Shown here: piece by piece, positions 22,560 through 34,784 of the stretch | How positions within the stretch are numbered: position 1 is the stretch's first letter | How the letters are laid out: each line of letters begins with the position of its first letter | Assembly: GCA_016165875.1 (NCBI GenBank) | Contig: JABBOT010000080.1 | Location: forward strand, 19,106,141-19,170,140 | Source: Acanthopleura granulata | Taxonomy: Eukaryota; Mollusca; Polyplacophora; Chitonida; Chitonidae | Direction of reading: 5' to 3' | Length of the DNA: 64,000 nucleotides | The notes under the pieces: model-generated | Database searches by the model: none | What the model was told of the DNA's origin: nothing | Seen by the model: the letters and a program-made list of their open reading frames with translations, nothing else | Program-made: the position numbers and the translations under genes

Positions 22560-25500
22560 GTCGTCCATCGGTTTCAATAGATCTGTGATGCAAAATCCTG
22601 TAACAATCAACCGCCTTATAGAAGGGTTAATGGCCAGTATACGGAGTATTGCGTAAGGTCTGGTGAGCTGCTTATGACGAATATGCCATTGAAAGCATGT
22701 TACCTTAAGTAGAAAACATATAGAAAGCAACCCGAATCAATATCTTAAACAAAATATATTTTCAAATAACAAATACCGTGAACTATTCCAAATTTATAAC
22801 TTCAGGTTAGCGAACACATTCTGAAGCAATGAAAGACATACTGTTAAAGTATCAAAACATAAGATCAATGTTAATGTCAAGCTTTAGACTCTTGTCAGAT
22901 ACTCACTTCGTCATAGAAGAGGTCGCCTTTACATGCTCTTGGTGTCTTTGTATAACATCACCATTGTGTAATACACAATGTCGTGAGGCGAGCCTTTTTG
23001 TGCCCCACTCCAGCTTTTTATTTATAGCCATAATCTGCACCTATAACATATTGCGCACGAGATGCGACGTGATTATAGTCGGGGCAATTTTCTGAATGAT
23101 ATCTTAGCTGCTGCAAACGAATCTAGAGGATGCATCCTATACGCACAAAGGCCATCCGATGTTAAAGACACAAGACCATTTGTTCCATTTTACTGTACGT
23201 AATACACACACAGACAGGAGGAAAAAAAGCATAGTAAATGATATGGGATTGACTGGGAGAATTTTTTTCTTTTTCTTTCAGTTTTCACTCTGTGCCGTCT
23301 GTGAAAGAATTGGGTGGCTGGGTTTATTGTTCAGTTCACAGTAGAAAAGCTGGGCAATGCCTTAACTTTTCTCTTTTTTCTTTCAAATTTCTAGCTGTCT
23401 CAGTGAGGTTGATGGTAGAGTCAGATACGCTGACCCGACCTTCATGTCCCACCTCTTCATAAATGTGGTTTATAGAAGCCACTTATTCCTCGCTACATTT
23501 TCGTACGACGATTTTTGATCAGTGAACCGTAGATTTTCAGTTGCTCGTTTATGCAGGCATCAGAATGCGGTGTGCAAGTCTCGTCTTTCTATAGGTGGCG
23601 TTTGTCTTGAAAGAAAATTACTATCAGGCTCCCTGCGACGTCATTTATAAAACGTCTTTCTTTACTGAGAATCATTTTAGTTGTGGATGACAGCAGCTGT
23701 CTAGTCCTGGCTCTGCTTAGCAAAGGTAGAATTCCTCTCCGGAAGTAGTCGTATTTCTATTGTGAATAAATCATAGGTGATGCGAGTAACGGTGCATCTT
23801 CGGTGATCAATAGAGGCCTTCCACACAGTGTTTACTTCATCTTAACGAGCTGACTTTTCATCTGCAATTTACCCGTACAGCAGTCATCAATAAACCAAAG
23901 CACTATTTTCTCGACTGGCTAATTTTAGGCTTTTTTTCCACTTCACTGTGGTCTACCGGTAACACACCCTGTGTTATTTCAAGATTAGCCAGGGTCAATT
24001 AGAAAGCCATTAAAGATCATTGACAAATCGATACTCTCCAAATCTTTGTCTAAAGTCGGTGTGCTCTATCCTATAAAACACACAAGTTCACCTTCATTGA
24101 TTACGAAATGATCGTGTATTTTGCAAGACGGCGATGCGATATAAAATTGCAGCACAAGTGCGAGTTATCCGTCTGGAAGCCTCCATGTATATACTGGAGT
24201 ATATAAGTATGTTTTACTTTTAGCATTTTTGACGAAGTAACACAATGAATAAATGAACGATATAGTGATTTATTTATGCATGCGCTGATTTGCTGATATC
24301 TTCTAACTATATTCACAAATGTAAGGTGTTTTTTTATTTATGTCTTCAATGGTTATGCTTCTGATTTATATCTTGTTTATTTATTATTTATTATTTGTTA
24401 TCCATTTTTCTGTGATTTAAACGTTATGTAAATAATTTGCATGGATCATACCATTACGCTCTATGCGGAAGGTATATGTTTTAATGCCACACCTAAATGA
24501 CATATCGCACCAAAGTGTCGTCATTCTTGGTGCAATGCTATTAGGTAGGCATTTTGAGAAAAAGGGAAGTATACCATCGGCAAATATCTAACATTCTGAT
24601 GTGGGACACGGAGGTTTGTCGGATGAAGAGCGAGCCTGATGTGTATGCGCTATCAGATCTACGCAAAGCGACCTACGAGAGGCTCCATGTATGACCACCT
24701 GAACGAACGTTACTGCGGGGTGGGGTGGGGGTGAGGGGATGGCGAGGATCCTCTGCCAGAGGCTGGAACTGCACCCGCGCCTTGCATCTTCTAACGGTTG
24801 AAAGACAAACACTCTCAGCAACGTCCTGCATCGAGTTCAGATAATGTGTCGCTACAAACAAATAATTCAAAATAATCGATACGTGTGACTAGAACAAAGT
24901 GCTTTGATCTTTGCTTAGTGCAGGGCGTGCGGTGCTAGTTTTTAAGTAATTACACTACGAGTCAGAATAAAATCCTAACAGGCGGTAAATTCACAGGAGG
25001 TCGGATTCATCAGTCATTTGTGGTCAGTTCAGTTCCCCAACCTTCACAGCCTCGTCGCTGCTCCTGTCTGACTCCCCATGCTGTAGTCTTCTACATGCGA
25101 TCTTTATTGCGTCTAATGTGAAGGCTTGTGGTATTTTTGTGCAAAACGAAAAAGGTACCGGTATTTCTGACTCATAGCGAACTTTGGTCGATGTGCAATT
25201 AGTAATAAGTATATGCTAACTAATTTCATGCAGAGTAGGCTATTGAAATGTTATACACGGGTTCGTAGCCACCTTTGCCACGCCCGCCTTTGACTATGTT
25301 CTCTGTGTTATCTCTGAGAACTCCGCGATTTTACAAATGTTAAGCCAATGCAATCACTACCTCGACACTTCCTTTCTGCTTCAAGATAAACCTTTATCTC
25401 GAAATAGTAGGCCTATTGCTAACAAAACCGTGTGAGCAAAAATATTAATCTCTAAGGAGAATGTCTGGAAATTTCTAAATTGTGTTTCTTCAGAGAAATC

Positions 25501-26525
25501 CTGTAGAGCACAAAAGCAAGATTTACTTTAAAGTCGGTTCATTGTTTATTTTCTCCCAACACAGTGTTTTAGCTTTTTATTCACTAAGACGAACATCTCT
25601 ATAAGAAAATGACATTGTTCTTCTTAATCTAGCTAGAGATGGTCTTCCTCTTGATCGCGGAGACATTTTTGAAATGCAAAGCGCCGACAGGAACATTTGC
25701 CGATCCAGATTGTTAGAACATCATAAACTGATTGTCAGTTACAAGGGAGCAATAGCAAGGCAATACATCTCTCAGCTTGAGACACCACACATCGGTATTT
25801 CTGTTTTGAGAGTTAGGAAGCAAAGCGGACAGAGTCCTGTAAGAGCATTTCTGAGGTGGTCAAAATTGTCTCCGATTTACCGGATTAGTTCCATCTTTAG
25901 AGTGCACTGCCGCGGTCTGTTGTAGCATCTCTGAAATGTTTTCTTCTATTTGGACAGGTAGGCCCCATTACAGCATTGTCACTGTTTAGTGCAGTAATTA
26001 GGATAACTGGGATGTATTGAAGCCACCACTCAGTCAGTTAAGGACGCCAGTAAATGTCCCGATTTTAAGACCTAAAATTCTTTGGATATTGGTGGTTCAG
26101 CACACAGCCAACTCACAGTTAACTGCGCTGGCCGTTCATGTCACGACGCCAGAAAGTTGGCCCAATGAGACAATCACATCAGTTGTGTTACCACAGAAAC
26201 ATACCATTTCTGTTGCCAGTTGCATCATTTTTTTTTCGGGACAGGAGAAAGGAGTTGTTACAATTAACATATGTAATACCCAATGATTTGAACAAGGAAT
26301 ATTTCAGAAATCGGAAGAATAACATCTCTAACCGATACAAATAGCCCTCTGCAGTCACCTTTAAGTATGTGCAAAGCTCACAGAAAGAATCGCAATAAAA
26401 CCATTTGCATCAGGGTGAAAGCTTGCGTCAATTTAATATCAATACTGACTAAAAAAGTGAAAATCAGACACCTGCCTTAAATACTTTAGTCTATTATGTG
26501 GTTGTAAAACTACTAACAATAAAGC
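22560..26525. other. Intergenic, no gene recognised
   Basis: Contains an 8-bp-stem hairpin (CATTGTGT, loop AAT, ACACAATG) near 22,972 and a G-rich stretch (about 24,716-24,738). Open frames at 22,829-23,095, 24,588-24,870, 25,674-25,925 and 26,017-26,344 carry no family signature I recognise. Confidence 0.45.
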
Positions 26526-26531
26526 CTCACC

Positions 26532-26722
26532 ACTGGCACAATGTAACACTACTGGCACAATGTAACACCACTGGCACAATGTAACACTACTGGCACAATG
26601 TAACACCACTGGCACAATGTAACACTACTGGCACAATGTAACACCACCGGCACAATGTAACACTACTGGCACAATGTAACACCACTGGCACAATGAAACA
26701 CTACTGGCACAGTGTAACACCC
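26532..26722. repeat. 19-bp minisatellite, 10 units
   Basis: The unit is ACTGGCACAATGTAACACC or the same ending in ACACT. The two forms alternate over most of the array, giving a 38-bp dimer period. Related single motifs (GTAACACCACTGAC) occur outside the array at about 27,948 and 28,138. The minus-strand open frame entering it is repeat translation. Confidence 0.95.
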
Positions 26723-26724
26723 CT

Positions 26725-29439
26725 GACTTGTACTGGGGACACACCAAAAGACTGATTACTTCATATTTTATACTTTTATGGTACGACATCAAATTATGAG
26801 GAACCATATCATGTTTTTTGGACCTTTTCCTGAATTTTAGTAAATTTTCTACTTTGAGAAAAATTTCCATCTTCCATGTCTGTAGATCCCAAAATGTTAA
26901 ATTGTTTTGCAGAGCTATGACAAGGGAAAAAGACTTGCTTGCAAATTACCTTGCATAGGATAAAATATTTTACTGAGATACTGTGGATATTGAAATAAAG
27001 TAAATTTAGTCTTATTTAAAATGATATAAGAATAAGAAAACATGTGCAGCATTTACTCCATGATGAAGTTTAGTTCATCAGGCAAATCTAACTCTGAACT
27101 TTGATTGTACAATACCCCTTCAATATAGCTTTTCTTTCTTTTTTTTCTTCAGAATGGAAAATGTGCGGTCACTGAAGAAAAATTCGAGGAAATGTACGAG
27201 AAACCATTTTTTGCTCTGGCGGACATTAATTAGCATGTATGAAAAGAAAGAACTCTATCGACTACCAGAAGTTGATTTATCAATGAAAAGCAATGTACAG
27301 GTACCGTACACAATTTTCTCAACCTCTAGCTCAACCTCAGAACAAGCTACATGTATGAAGCAAGAACCTTCTGAATTTGATGCCAAATATTTTTCTGCAC
27401 CATCGGTGGCCTGTGCCTTGTGTTCATCCGGCATCACTGAAAACTGTTGAATGCTTCTCTTTCATGGTTCCTTTAGTGGTTTGTGTTAAACGTTGTTTTG
27501 TTTTGTTACGACGTTTGAACCAGAAGGTCCAATGGAGTGTACGAATGTCTGTTCTGACGCCTAGATTCTACCCGCAGTGAATCTCATTGTAGCCCATATA
27601 TAGCATACAGTCGGTGTCTTTATGCGTTTGCTATTTGTGCAATAGTTTTAACCTCAAGTTAAACATGCCGGTAAATACAAATATCACCCCATAAGGCTAA
27701 TGTAATACTAAAAATTTGTGGAACAACCCTCAATGTCACAATGTGAGTGGTGCTACACTTATGTCAGTGGAGTAACACCTTCTTCTGCGTTGTCTATCTA
27801 CCACCACTGATATTCTCTCATTAAATTAACGATCGCTCCGTAATTGCAAGATAAAAGATATATTTATCACATGTGGTCAGAAAATTAAGAGACGGGTGGT
27901 CCCTTTTTTATATTTCTTCTTCACATTCTTACAGAAGCTGTAAAGATGTAACACCACTGACAGGTAATAAAATGTTTTGTGACACTTTTAAGAGATAACT
28001 TAGCTAAAAACATAAAATAATGACGAAAACACACCCGTCATTTCACTGGGCTCACTGTACAGGTATATGCAGCCTAGCGGCTAAATTTGGCAATAGATAG
28101 GGAGGAGTCATTATTTTTTTTTATGCTTCTCTATGTTGTAACACCACTGACATCAATTTTACCAACAACGATAAATATGTAAAATATTACATTGAAATCA
28201 TTCTTACATCACATTTTGTTGAATGTCAAGGATCATTTCTTGAACATAAACGCCCAAGTATGTACCAGCCTCAAAATGGCACCACAGGGGTCTATCAAGT
28301 TAAATTCAAGACACTATAATTAGCCGTTTATATCAAAGGTTTATATGATGTGTTAGCCTGTTTGTTAAACTTTTGAAATACGATACGTCTTGTTAGGTTT
28401 GAAGGAAATGTGGTAAACATTATTTGTTCTAAAATGAATATCCTTGTTATTGTAAAATAACCCAACTAAGTGACTACGGCTCAAATCATTTATAGACAAT
28501 AACATTTGAGTCTTGTCTGCAGGCATTCTTTTGCTCCATGGTACAGTATTTCTGAATTTCCAGTGATTCGATCTGGCGAACATTAAGAAGAATGTTTGTT
28601 GCGGGAAGTGCGACCCACTCGCAAATGTCGGGCTGAATAAAACTTTTTTGCACGAAATCTGAGAGCTTTTTTGGACAAAAATAAAAGCTCCAGGGACCTC
28701 CTTGAAAATTCTGCAAGGAGCATATCATTCCTTTGTTATAAAAACGCGAGAAACTAAATTCGTGGAGCTAACCTTTCAAAACAAATTATTAGCATTTTTC
28801 GGCCGATTGGTAGTGTGGTCGCATTATACATGGTCCAATCTCTGTTACCTAGCTACACCAACCATACGCATGTTACTTTGGCTCTAACAACAAACTGGGT
28901 CATATATCGCACTGAGGTAGTGTATTACCTTCTATCTATTTCCCTTGGTAGCATGCAGAGTAACAGTCACTAAGTTAAAAAAGGAAATTGTTAAAACTAA
29001 GTTGAGTTATGTGAAAGTAATATCACAGATGGCACCACCTGCAGTACTCACGTTTCTCGTTAACAATATTATAGTCCTAAGGTTAAGAAAGCATTGCCTG
29101 ACAAGGAGTTTTAGTCAGAGGGAAATTTAGAAGTAGATTTTTTTTAGCTGAGTAAAAAGCAAGGCAAAACATGACGTATAAATACTGATAACTTCGAGTG
29201 TTAATGGTTGAAGCAAAGTAAAATACATTTCTGTTGTTTTACTTTCAGAAAAACATAGCCATTTTAATGACAGTTCTAAAATGTAACATGAACGCAGGAC
29301 ATGAGCAGGGCAAAAGTTAACTGAGAAGGTTAAAATGGTTCGACAGAGAAAATGTATAAAAAGTATAAAAAGAATATTTCAAATACAAACAGTTGGATTA
29401 AATTTAAGGTGTTACCATTTTATAATATCTCTTATACTT
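26725..29439. other. Intergenic, one possible exon
   Basis: Apart from the candidate exon at 27,153-27,233 and the scattered GTAACACCACTGAC motifs, nothing is recognised. Confidence 0.45.
27153..27233 (+). CDS. Possible terminal coding exon, unknown protein
   Basis: A long pyrimidine tract ending TTTTTTCTTCAG (acceptor AG at 27,151-27,152) is followed by 26 codons and a TAG. The residues, starting NGKCAVTEEKFEEMYEK and ending FFALADIN, look protein-like, with a typical charged and aromatic mix. No upstream exon has been placed and the family is not recognised. A competing frame starting at the ATG at 27,154 is open for 98 codons but looks less natural. Confidence 0.35.
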   Translation, partial: NGKCAVTEEKFEEMYEKPFFALADIN

Positions 29440-29665
29440 GTTATTTGACTGGTATAATACAATGTACTAAGGAATATTTCACTAATGGACGAAGGCCGGC
29501 ATTATGTAGTCCTACTTTGTGGAAAGAAACCTGACATAGTCCAGGGGAAACCCATGGTCATCCACAGGTTGCTGACAAACATTACTTCTTACGACTGAAG
29601 AGGAAGTAGACCTACGTCGGCCAGAGTTGGATTTGGACTCACTGCGTTCACATTGGTAGGATGCT
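29440..29665 (-). mobile_element. SINE family A, diverged
   Basis: On the plus strand the reverse-complement order of family A is visible: AGGAATATTTCACTAATGGA, GGCCGGCATTATG, GGGGAAACCCATGGTCATCC, AGGTTGCTGACAAAC, GAAGAGGAAGTAGACC, then GGACTCACTGCG near the B-box side. It is well diverged. Confidence 0.75.
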
Positions 29666-30764
29666 CCTGTTTCATTGTGAAATATGTATATATATCATTT
29701 TTTATAATTGGATACTCTTAAAAGAAAATGCAAGATAAAGTCTTCCTATAAAATTAAAATTTGATCATTAAAAACTCCTGGAATTTCACATTATCAACCT
29801 AGGCAATTTCTAATTCTTATCTTTCGTTGTTGTTTTTTTAGACGGTAAAATACACAGATGCTGTATCCATTATTATACTTGTTCATATAGCCTAGTCCAC
29901 CTATGATCCCCAAATGATCCCTTTCAGTCTCAACAGGCTGAATATTTCTGACAGCTGCCAACCAACAATCTCTCCTTTCAAAACCACACACTTTTTACTG
30001 TTCCAAGGGGCTGGTTAGTACAGATAAAATGACGTAACTTGTCCATGTCGAATTGTTTTAAGCTGTCAAATATCTACATGATACCAATGGATTTTCGAGC
30101 TGTTTCATCTGTTTTGGTCCTATTTGGTCTTGGGCAGTTTACCTGACTTTTCAGATGCCCGTCGTATACATTATGATCCAGTTATTGCACTACGATTTTT
30201 GAGCACGGCGTAAAACAGGTTTTAGTTATTTGCTGTTGTTGTTTGGTCTCGTCTGGGCTGGCTCAAAAGATTCTTGAGATGTTAACGTTTTGAAAGAATG
30301 ATTTCTAAATACTGTGAAAAGTACATTCGTCTGGTCAAACAAACGGCTCTTTTCATAGACGTGCTAAATGAAAAATAAATGGGTTTTACAGTACCACCTA
30401 AGGGGATTCATCTCTGTATACCCTTTCTTCCGATGGTCAAAAATTGCAACGACTTGCTATGTATATATGAAGTTGTCCAGAGTAAACCACTAGCATTTGA
30501 CAAGTAACTGACAAATTGTCCCACGTGCGTGGGGCATACACATTGTCACCCGCAGAGAGGGCCTAACATATATGATATTGATACTAAGCAGTTGATCTCC
30601 AACGAACTAAGGAAACCTTAGCGGCAACAAGTGTCTTTCTTGAGTCTGCTATAGCCGAATGAATCCTTTGCCATTGTTAAAGAAGCATTCACCAAAACCA
30701 AGCTGTGTGATGTCTTCTCCGTCCATGAAGGCCAGAAATATAATTTAGTTTACTATATTGACAT
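29666..30764. other. Intergenic, no feature recognised
   Basis: No exon or repeat family is recognised. Confidence 0.5.
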
Positions 30765-30990
30765 ATTTATTTGATTTATTTGATTGATTTATTTATTCGA
30801 TTTTTTGGGGGGGGGATTTTTTTGGATTTTTTTGGATTTTTTTTTTTTTGGATTTATTTTTATTTTGGGTCGTCCTTAAGAGTATCTCACTGATTGGACG
30901 CCGGGCCAGCATTATGGTTGGAAGAACCAGGGCAGAGCCCGGGGGAAACCTACGACCATCTGTTAAGGTTCTGGCATACCTTCTCAAGGT
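30765..30990 (-). mobile_element. SINE family A with expanded A/T tail
   Basis: The plus strand begins with TTATTTGATTTATTTG tail sequence, then a long T/G-rich expansion (GGGGGGGG and ATTTTTTTGG units, 30,800-30,855). CTGATTGGACGCC, GGCCAGCATTATGG, AGAGCCCGGGGGAAACCTAC and TGGCATACCTTCTCAAGG follow. The tRNA-like head is missing. Confidence 0.8.
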
Positions 30991-30999
30991 TTTTGGAAA

Positions 31000-33126
31000 C
31001 GAAAAAAAATGGAAAAGAAGATATAAGATAATGAAATTTTTTATCTTATGTTTTAAGGTTTTCTCACAAACTTTTCACGAATGCGACCGTAAACTTATTT
31101 ATCGCTATGAAAAGACTGCATGCATACAGCCCCGAAAGTGCAACGTCATTTCTGCAGATACCACACAAACCTGCTATGCTCCACAGACTTGCAACCCAAT
31201 GGGTCAAGTTCATTGAAGAGCTAGTCGGCCATCGGAACAGACTCATTTCAGGACTAAATGTACTCCTTGTTTAATATCGTGTTGCTGAGAAATCGTTGCG
31301 CATCATTGTTTGCCCTGTTATTGCTTGTCTGGCGCCGCAAGCGTGCGCCTGTATACATCGACGTCGTATTCTAAATGCTATGACAGAATCTAAACCGGGT
31401 AATGCCAAGAATCTCATACATCATTATTACACAATTGCGTCGAGGCTCTAAACTATAAACATGAGTGGAGTGAACGCGCAAATTTAGATTTAGCACACTA
31501 CGGCTATGGCAAACATTCCCTGGTTACTATCTGGTGCAATGCTTACCGTGGTGATACTGATATATTGCACGAGGTAATGTTCATATGTTGAGTAAGATTC
31601 AATGGCCTTTTCAAATTATTATCACAGAGTTAGAAAACCTATGATATAGCAGTTTTAGTGTGTCCTCTGTTATTATTGTTTGCGTGAAACACCGAGATTA
31701 TTGTTGCGTGAAAAACCGAAAAGGCACTGAGATCTTTAGCCTTACTCAAACCCCAAGTCGGGAGATGAATTGTTTCTAATTGCATGGCTGTCTTTTACTC
31801 TATATACTTGTCACCAATTCTTAACTGGAAAGTAGTAGTTTGATATTTTCAGTTTACAATAATATGTTTAATAATTGAAACAGACAATCACCAGTATTAT
31901 TTAAACAAATTTGAAAATTAAACAGGATCCCTGTCGAACAATTTGGATGCAGCTTTTCAAGACAGATTCATTTTTCTGTAAATAAATCTTTACTAATAAT
32001 TTTTTACACTTCAAGATGGTCAGTATTTCAGCGTAACAGAAGAAAGTATATATGGCACAACTACATATTTTCATTTTTTTTTTCAAAGTTATCCCATCTA
32101 GTCATAACTACTCGTTCGCGTGCAACTTTGCTTTAAAGATAAAGGGCACTTTCCTTTGAATATGATGATCCGCACAAAAACGACCACTGAAAGCTGTCTC
32201 TAAAAATATATAGATTTGCTGATTTTAAAGATTTTTTCACTGAATTATACGCAGCGAAACGTTTGGGCTGTATGGTGGCTTTTGTGGACTTAATTGATAA
32301 AGAGGGTCGCCACTGACGTCACAAAACTTTCAGCACACCTTTATGTTCGGCTCTGAATAAAGTTCTTGAATAACCGTGCGCATGTAATGTGTGCTTGCGT
32401 ATGAAACGGCTATTATAGAATGACTTTACTGCTCTGCTTCAGGGCCAGGCAAAAGTCGGAGTGACGTCACTGGCGTCAGACGTTATCAGCTATCTGCTTT
32501 ATTCGTGAATACCTTTGGAAATCCGCCGGACGAGTAGGACACTTTTAAATAAGGGAAAAAAAACTTCATTGCACGTGTAATTGTTGAGGGCTCAATTTGT
32601 GGACTCAAGTTAAACGTGTTCTTTTGATGTGTGAGTGATCGTACAGTCTGATGTTACTGACTGGATTGTGAAATTGTGACTCATACGCAAAACATGCGTG
32701 ACACGTTCAACGTTCGAAATTCACGATCAGTTTGTTTGACAAGAAAAATATGAGAAACCTTCCAGATCTAAGATGGGTCATTTAACCTTTGCGGCAGTAA
32801 TAAAGATACAAGTTAATATTAAGTGGCGAAGAACAACAATTATGTTCCTCTGATTACATGACGTCGATGAATAGACTTGCTACGGAATAGCCTGATCCCA
32901 CTCCATTTACACGAGAGCTTCGTCAAAGTGTATTTAGCTAAATTGCCCATGTACTACTGGTCTATTATATTCGTTCTAAAGCCACCAGCAGTCAGTGACT
33001 ATGGTTGCTCTTCTCTACTGCCTTTTGAAGTCCCATTTTTCTGTGAATGGTCCAAGTTTTCTTTTCACGCAAGCAAGAACGATTATGAAGTAGAATTTAA
33101 TATTCCAGATGTCTTCTTGGATTTTG
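31000..33126. other. Intergenic, one possible exon
   Basis: Apart from the candidate at 31,506-31,573 nothing firm is seen. Several GACGTCAC motifs (about 32,314 and 32,463) recur in similar AT-rich surroundings, perhaps parts of an old dispersed repeat. Confidence 0.4.
31506..31573 (+). CDS. Possible 5' exon encoding a signal anchor
   Basis: An ATG in good context (G at -3 and +4) opens MANIPWLLSGAMLTVVILIY followed by CT, and a donor-like AG|GTAATG in phase 2. The hydrophobic run of about 18 residues after a short N-terminus is what a signal peptide or type II signal anchor looks like. Such exons often start glycosyltransferases or membrane enzymes, but no downstream exon has been found here, so this may be chance. 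Confidence 0.25.
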
Positions 33127-33240
33127 GGCGTTTTGAGTTCAAGTCCAGGTTATGTTGGCTTCCTCTCGTTCGGGGAATGTCTTCCAGCAATCTGCGGACT
33201 CTACCCGCGGTTTCCTTCCGCCATAATGTTACACAGAATT
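33127..33240 (+). mobile_element. SINE family A fragment
   Basis: GAGTTCAAGTCCAGGTTATG (B box), GGCTTCCTCTCGTTCGGGGA, TCTTCCAGCAATCTGCGGAC and CGCCATAATG follow family A order. The upstream head and the tail are missing. A 124-codon open frame ends inside it. Confidence 0.8.
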
Positions 33241-34296
33241 GGTTGCTGTAACATGACGTTGTTTTCACTGTCTAAGACTTGTTGAGAATCAATATTGTCA
33301 TTAGTATACACCATAGAGAAGAGAATTTAATTATGCAGCTGTTGGTTGCCTGAAGCTCAGCTTTACATGTTCTCCAGTGGATGCCATCCTCTTGCAACTC
33401 CAAAATGTGGTAACAGGCCATCCCGTGGCATCTACTATGTGTTGGCGCACACCAGGTTTGGAATTCCAGATGAATTCACTCATAGGCCCATAGTGTAGAA
33501 AAGAGTCGAACATCAGATGAGAACTCGTTCTGCGACGCACATATTTTGAACGGAGATAAGATGTGAATGCTAAGGGATGCTCATATTCGCATCTGTTGTT
33601 TCCTAAAATTTGAACACCAGATGAAAGGAGACGCCTAGCGCCCTCTACACCATTTTAACAGAGATGGGATTTAAACTTCAAAGGATGTGTCTAGTACCAC
33701 CCACAGCTTCTTAATGCAGAATAGGTTGGAAATTCAGGCGGGCTGTTTTACAACGCTATCGCAACGCTTCCTTGAATAGCACGTTTGAATGTTAGATGTC
33801 GATAGACACCTATAAGTATAAACCACTAAAAAAGTAGCCTTACTATTTATGTAGTAATTTCTCAAAGAACACCCACCTGAAACGATATTCCCTACTTTTT
33901 CTTTACCCAAATGGCACATCTTATCAAATGAATAGATGTCTGGAATAATATTATTTCCTGTTCAATTGTAGCACCAACTGATTGACTTTTTCAACCATTT
34001 TTTGTCATGGTTTTTACCTGCAAAATTACCCGGCAATACTTCAACATACTTTAGAGATAGAAGTAATATCAACCCCTTCCCGTCGTTTCCTGTATATATG
34101 AATATCAATACAAAATCGAATTAGTGTTTTTATACCATTGGTGCCGTCCACATCATATTTAAATGGATGTGAACTTAGAAGATTTCACTAGATGTAATCT
34201 ATAGCGTCAAAATGCTACATAGATTCGGAACTAAAATGATGGGTAAACACATACCTGGTGCCATCTGTAGCTGTTTAAGGTACACTGCTTTCCTTT
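33241..34296. other. Intergenic, one open frame of note
   Basis: Only the minus-strand frame at 33,331-33,540 stands out. The rest is unassigned. Confidence 0.45.
33331..33540 (-). CDS. Open frame, unknown, possibly an exon
   Basis: The minus strand encodes 69 residues including SFLHYGPMSEFIWNSKPG and QHIVDATGWPVTTFWSCKRM, then a stop. Composition looks more natural than most open frames here, but there is no clear start context, splice site or family. Confidence 0.2.
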   Translation of the reverse strand: MRRRTSSHLMFDSFLHYGPMSEFIWNSKPGVRQHIVDATGWPVTTFWSCKRMASTGEHVKLSFRQPTAA

Positions 34297-34416
34297 CATT
34301 TATTTTATTTGATTATTGTTTTACGATATACTCAAGAATCTTTCACTTAATGGACTGCGGCCATCATTATATGGTTGGAGTAAGCCGGGACGCCCAAGGT
34401 CATCCTCAGGCTGCTG
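34297..34416 (-). mobile_element. SINE family A, 3' part
   Basis: The plus strand reads TTATTTGATTATTGTTTTAC, ATACTCAAGAATCTTTCACT, ATCATTATATGGTTGGAG and CATCCTCAGGCTGCTGG, the reverse complement of tail and body. The head is missing. It lies in opposite orientation to the next SINE. Confidence 0.8.
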
Positions 34417-34510
34417 GTGAATACATTGATTTGAACACTGTTTCAATCTGTTTATATCGGTTCCTTACCTCACTAACTGAATTCATTGGTACAAATCGTA
34501 AAATGAATCG

Positions 34511-34775
34511 AGGCCCTCCGTGCATGGTCGAGGGGGGAATAGAGCGCTATTGCAGGGTAATAACCCGTGGACCTCTTATAAATGCCTTCTCTGTGGGTTC
34601 AAGCTCAGCTCTCAGACCGAACGTGGGAAGGTCTGCCAGCAACCTTCGGATGATCGTGGGTTTCCCCTGGGCTCTGTCAAATTTCCTCCCACCATAATGC
34701 TGGCCACCACCGTATAAGATAAATACTTCTGATTACGGCGTAAAATACCAGTCAAATAAATAAATAAAGAAAGGC
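34511..34775 (+). mobile_element. tRNA-derived SINE (family A), full insertion
   Basis: The head is degraded (AGGCCCTCCGTG... and GTGGGTTCAAGCTC as B box). The body (GGTCTGCCAGCAACCTTCGG, ACCATAATGCTGGCC) and tail (AAATAAATAAATAAAG) are good. A 9-bp target-site duplication, AATGAATCG, flanks it at 34,502-34,510 and 34,776-34,784. A 161-codon open frame at 34,212-34,697 is made from this and the preceding inverted SINE. Confidence 0.9.
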
Positions 34776-34784
34776 AATGAATCG

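Noticed and set aside
22203..22588. Plus-strand open frames of 116 and 97 codons
   Set aside because: They arise because the 23-bp repeat has no plus-strand stop; the peptides are repeats of the same short string.
24588..24870. Possible transposase-like helix-turn-helix on the minus strand
   Set aside because: A few residues around DVAESVCLSTVRRC recall such motifs, but no other transposase feature or inverted ends are seen.
32877..33251. 124-codon open frame
   Set aside because: Its last third is SINE sequence and the rest has no family signature.
34212..34697. 161-codon open frame
   Set aside because: Made of two oppositely oriented SINEs and the DNA between them.
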